A stretch of 64,000 nucleotides of DNA from Isoetes taiwanensis (lineage: Eukaryota > Streptophyta > Lycopodiopsida > Isoetales > Isoetaceae): NCBI GenBank assembly GCA_021234155.1, contig JAJEKV010000031.1, positions 14,751,748-14,815,747 of the forward strand. Reading direction: 5' to 3'. Position numbers and translations under genes: made by a program. Every line of letters begins with the position of its first letter. Within the stretch, counting starts at the first letter, position 1. Below, piece by piece: positions 60,881 to 64,000 of the stretch. The notes beneath the pieces were generated by a model. The model was not told the origin of the DNA, made no database searches, and saw nothing but the letters and a program-made list of their open reading frames with translations.

Positions 60881-62994
60881 ACATCCATATGATCTTAAAT
60901 GTGCATAATCTGGTTTTTTACCTGACCACAGCATATTTGGTATTGTTCCTCTTGTACTTACTGAAGGTAACATATTTTGCACATATACTGCAGTTCTCAC
61001 AGCCTCATCCCATAAGAAGTTAGGCAATCCTGAGTACTTTAACATGGACCTGACTGCATTTAATAATGTCCTATTTTTCCTTTCAGCCACACCATTCTGT
61101 TGTGGTGAATATCTGCAAGTCAATTGTCTTTTTATGCCACGTGTTGCACAAAATGCTTTGAATTCATCTGACAAATATTCTCCACCTCTGTCAGATCTTA
61201 TACACTTGATTTTTCTTCCTGTTTCTAGTTCAACCTCAGCAACAAACAATTTTAATGCATCAAAGGCCTGATCCTTGGTTTTAAGCAGATAACATTTAGT
61301 TTTTCTGCTAAAATCATCTATGAACGTTATGAAGTATCTATTTTTCTTCAAACTTGTGACATTAATAGGACCACAAAGATCTGTATGAATTAAATCCAAG
61401 ACCCCTTTGGCTCTCTTTGTAGATTTTCTAAAAGGCAATCTTGTTTGCTTTCCCAATTGACAACCAGCACATATCTTTGTCTTATCTCCTTCCTTGATAG
61501 TTATGAATTTGTGTTTCTTCAGCAATTCTACATTTGTCATATTTGTATGACAAAGTCTATTGTGCCACAAGTCCTTTGTTTAATACTTGGATTTTTTTCC
61601 CTTAGGAACCCAAACAGATTACCAACTCTCCTTCCAATAAATCTTAGAGTATCATTCTGATAGATTTTGCATTGAAGTTTTTCAAATACAACCTTAAAGC
61701 CAAGATCAACAAGCTGGCACACTGATATTAAATTCCTTACTAGGTTTGGAACACATAAAACCTCCCTAAGCAACACACTTTTTCCTTGTAAATCAAAAAT
61801 TTCTAAGACTCCTGAATCTTTTATTTCTTGGATTCCACCATCACCAAGTTGAACATGACCCCATCTTCTTTTGCACTCTTTTAATAGTTTAGGATCATGT
61901 ACTACACTCTTTTCTGCTCCAGAATCTATAACACAGAAGTTGTTGTCAAATTTGTTCATTCTTTGAGCAACACTAAACAATTTCGTTACCTCAATTGTAT
62001 CATCCAGATTTTCTTCTTCAGATTTGGTATCTTCAACAATATTTACACTAGATATTCCTTTAGATCTCCCTCGACCCCTTGCAAAACCTTTGTCTCGACC
62101 TCTTCCTTTTCCACTTATGCCTTTTGGACTTGGGCAATCAGCTGCAAGATGCCCCTTCCCATCACAATTAAAACATTTAAAACCTTTACCTGCATTTGGA
62201 CACTCAGCCTTCAAATGCCCATACTAGTTACATGTAAAGCAAGGTCCAAGTTTGTCTCCTCTTCCAAAACTTGTACTTCCTCCTTTTCTTTGTTTTCCTG
62301 CATACAACAACTCAGCAGACTGATCATCATCATCTTGCAGACCTTTTGATTGTTCAAACTCAGTTCGGATCATCCTTAAAGCATGCTCCTTAGAAGTTGC
62401 AATATTCCTTATCAGTGTTGCCAATTGTGTATTATGGGAAACTGCCCTGGATAAAATCTGATATTGATCACTCAATACATTTCCAGCTCCTTCTAAGTCT
62501 GCAACAATTGAATCAAATTTTTCTAGAAAATCTGTCAAACTATCATTCTCAAACAGCTTTAGCTTCCTTAACTGTTTCTCCAATAAATCAATTTGTGAAG
62601 AGCTTTTTACCTCATATTGGCTTACCAAATAGTGCCACATCTCATGTGGTTTCATTCCTCTTAGCCTCAGCTTGAGAGCAGTACCAACTTTGCTCAATAT
62701 GATAGCCTGTACCTCCTTAACCTTTGCTGCATCAGCCACTCCTGCTAATGGAGCTGAAGAACTCTTTGCCACTGTGGACTCTACAGCAGCCTCTCCACTT
62801 GATGCACTTGTGCTAACTCCAGGACTAGAAGCTCCAGAAGTTGTTGCAGTTACAGTCTGTCCTCCATCTATCAGGTACCATAAGTTTTCGAACTCAAGTA
62901 CAGACTTGATACCGTCCTTCCAAACTTGAAAGCCTGTGTCTCCTCTAAACACTTCAATTTGATTCAACAAGTTAGCTGCAAATCTAGTAGACAT
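60860..62994 (-). pseudogene. Ty1/copia gag-pol, truncated in integrase
   Basis: Gag starts at 62994 (MSTRFAANLLNQIEVF). Two zinc knuckles follow; in the first (CFTCN-stop-YGHLKAEC) a TAG at 62224-62226 sits where a sense codon belongs, and the same frame continues. The second is CFNCDGKGHLAADC. The protease has FCVIDSGAEKSVV (about 61920). A frameshift near 61570 precedes the pre-integrase block (WHNRLCH, ICAGCQLGKQTRLPF). The integrase catalytic Asp-Asp-Glu lies in LIHTDLCGPI, CIRSDRGGEYLSDE and QQNGVAERKNRTL. The frame breaks off in the integrase at YGCLTFVHV, so RT, RNase H and the 3' LTR are gone. It is not the same copy as the element at 1-10 kb. Confidence 0.93.
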
Positions 62995-63011
62995 CTTAAA
63001 TGACAACCTGT

Positions 63012-63023
63012 GCTCTGATACCA
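63012..63023 (-). promoter_or_regulatory. Primer binding site of the minus-strand copia
   Basis: The minus strand reads TGGTATCAGAGC, 18 bp upstream of the gag start codon. Confidence 0.92.
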
Positions 63024-63024
63024 A

Positions 63025-63240
63025 TGATAGAATCTACTAGAGTTTTATCTTTACAATTTATGTATCTCCTTGCAACCAAGCTATAGATGAACTCATTTAA
63101 TGATTTCTAGAGTGTAAGAACAACCTAAACAATTTTAACATTCAATCCAAAGGAAATAACAAGGAGCCAAATTGTGGTCACTTATCCTTGTTTTTCCTAT
63201 AGCCCATTAGCACAAATCTTAGTCATTAATCCATCAATAT
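63025..63240 (-). repeat. Probable 5' LTR of the minus-strand copia
   Basis: It begins (plus-strand view) TGATAGAATCTACTAGAG directly beside the primer site. The outer end is not defined because there is no second LTR. It must lie before the rearranged copy at 63246. Confidence 0.55.
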
Positions 63241-63245
63241 ACTGA

Positions 63246-63343
63246 CTAAACTATTAAAAGAGTGCAAAAGGAGATGGGGTCATGTTCAACTTGGTGATGG
63301 TGGAATCCAAGAATTTTCTTCTTCAGATTTGGTATCTTCAACA
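63246..63343. repeat. Rearranged copy of copia protease-region DNA
   Basis: 63246-63313 is an inverted copy of about 61826-61893. Directly joined, 63313-63343 is a direct copy of about 62008-62038. Both source pieces lie in the neighbouring copia. Confidence 0.85.
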
Positions 63344-63520
63344 AGTTCTTGCTTGAATGGAAAACATTTGAAAAGGTAATACTCTCTTTATTGCATGCTG
63401 CAACATGCTGAGATGTGCTGCCATCCACTGAATCCTACTTTTTTGCTTTCAACTTGCACTAATCTTCTGTTTTATGCTACAGGCCTTGCTATAGATTTTA
63501 GTGGAGACAGAAGAAGCTAG

Positions 63521-64000
63521 TGGACTGTGTTACCAAGGAAGTCAGGTGGCAGCAGAAAGAAAAGATCCAATGCGACCAAGAAGGGAAACAAAAGTAAGAA
63601 ATCCAAGGTAGCTGGTGGGACACATTCTGAAACTGCAGCACAAGACGAGACCTCAACTGGTAAGGGGAAAAAAAAGAAAGAACCAAAGCCAGTTCTTAGA
63701 TTGTCTTACAAGAGAATGGCAGTGAAGAATTTCATTTCCTATCTGTGTTCCACATTGAAGATATTTGTGCCACATAATTACAGGGCTAGATGGCAGGCCC
63801 TGCAATTCAGGAGTTGCCTGGACAATATCCAAGATGGCACTGTTGTTTCAATCATTGATTTTGCAGAGAGTTACAACGTAAAAATACAAAGGGAGGTTCA
63901 GAGCCAGCACTGGCACAATGACCAGATAACAATTCTCGTCCACATCACGTATAGGATAGATAAAAGCTATGGGATTAGAAAGCTATTGAAGGAAACCCAT
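63521..64000 (+). CDS. Partial DDE-transposase-like gene running off the window
   Basis: A frame without stops runs from 63521 (just after TAG 63518-63520) through the window end, 160 codons. An acceptor-like TGCTACAG at about 63475-63482 suggests an exon, although the TAG then lies inside it. The first 60 residues are basic and low-complexity (KKGNKSKKSKVAGG, KGKKKKEPKPVLRL). The rest is compact protein: KNFISYLCSTLKIFVPHNYR, SIIDFAESYNVKIQREVQSQ, HWHNDQITILVHITYR. A D-FAE-Y followed by QSxHW and an aromatic/beta stretch resembles the catalytic start of an uncharacterised DDE-type transposase or nuclease family. I recall similar wording in eukaryotic hypothetical proteins but cannot name the family. 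Confidence 0.55.

Overview
The window is nuclear DNA from a land plant with a low gene density. Three spliced host genes with GT-AG introns belong to plant families: a plant-type CCR4-NOT subunit 11, a trichome-birefringence-like (TBL) O-acetyltransferase, and cystathionine gamma-synthase with the plant-only MTO1 regulatory motif. Everything around them is retrotransposons, DNA-transposon remnants and short tandem duplications. The exact lineage cannot be fixed from the sequence. The LINE with a pentanucleotide tail and the unusual DDE-like gene at the right edge would fit a large, repeat-rich genome such as a fern, lycophyte or gymnosperm (inference).

Layout. 1-10.03 kb: a Ty1/copia element whose RNase H domain was interrupted by a full-length 8.1 kb L1-type LINE, with a 12-14 bp target-site duplication and a 22-A tail. 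11.3-14.34 kb: a second, older LINE ending in an (ATTTC)n tail. 15.34-16.88 kb: a solo LTR with a perfect 5 bp duplication. 17.50 kb: a 24 bp perfect fold-back. 18.04-21.24 kb: CNOT11 (12 exons, 444 aa). 22.25 kb: a LINE scrap. 23.73-25.98 kb (minus): TBL gene (3 exons, 406 aa). 27.90 kb: a Helitron-like 3' end on the minus strand. 28-32.9 kb: AT-rich DNA without recognisable genes.

32.9-41.1 kb is the strangest part. A LINE fragment is followed by a small LTR element (34,198-36,765) with long non-Gag ORFs. Next comes a cluster of minus-strand, mostly intronless ORFs (37.2-40.8 kb) that includes a broken centromeric-type histone H3 gene. Three short palindromes with the same arm (TCACAcGACGCGAAA), found only here, accompany the cluster, along with a TTAGGG stretch and an E2F-type palindrome.

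45.77-48.67 kb: cystathionine gamma-synthase (11 exons, 564 aa). It appears intact, but its MTO1 region lacks the conserved tryptophan, and one exon-intron-exon junction is tandemly duplicated. 54.09-58.17 kb (minus): a very young but internally deleted Ty3/gypsy chromovirus. 58.84-60.87 kb: another LTR element coding for an acidic non-Gag protein. 60.86-63.02 kb (minus): a truncated Ty1/copia Gag-Pol. 63.52-64.0 kb: the start of an unrecognised DDE-transposase-like gene that runs off the window.

The three host genes do not form a pathway: one acts in mRNA turnover, one in cell-wall polysaccharide acetylation, and one in methionine synthesis. The main biological interest lies in the CGS regulatory region, the 37-41 kb minus-strand cluster, and the non-autonomous LTR elements with acidic ORFs.
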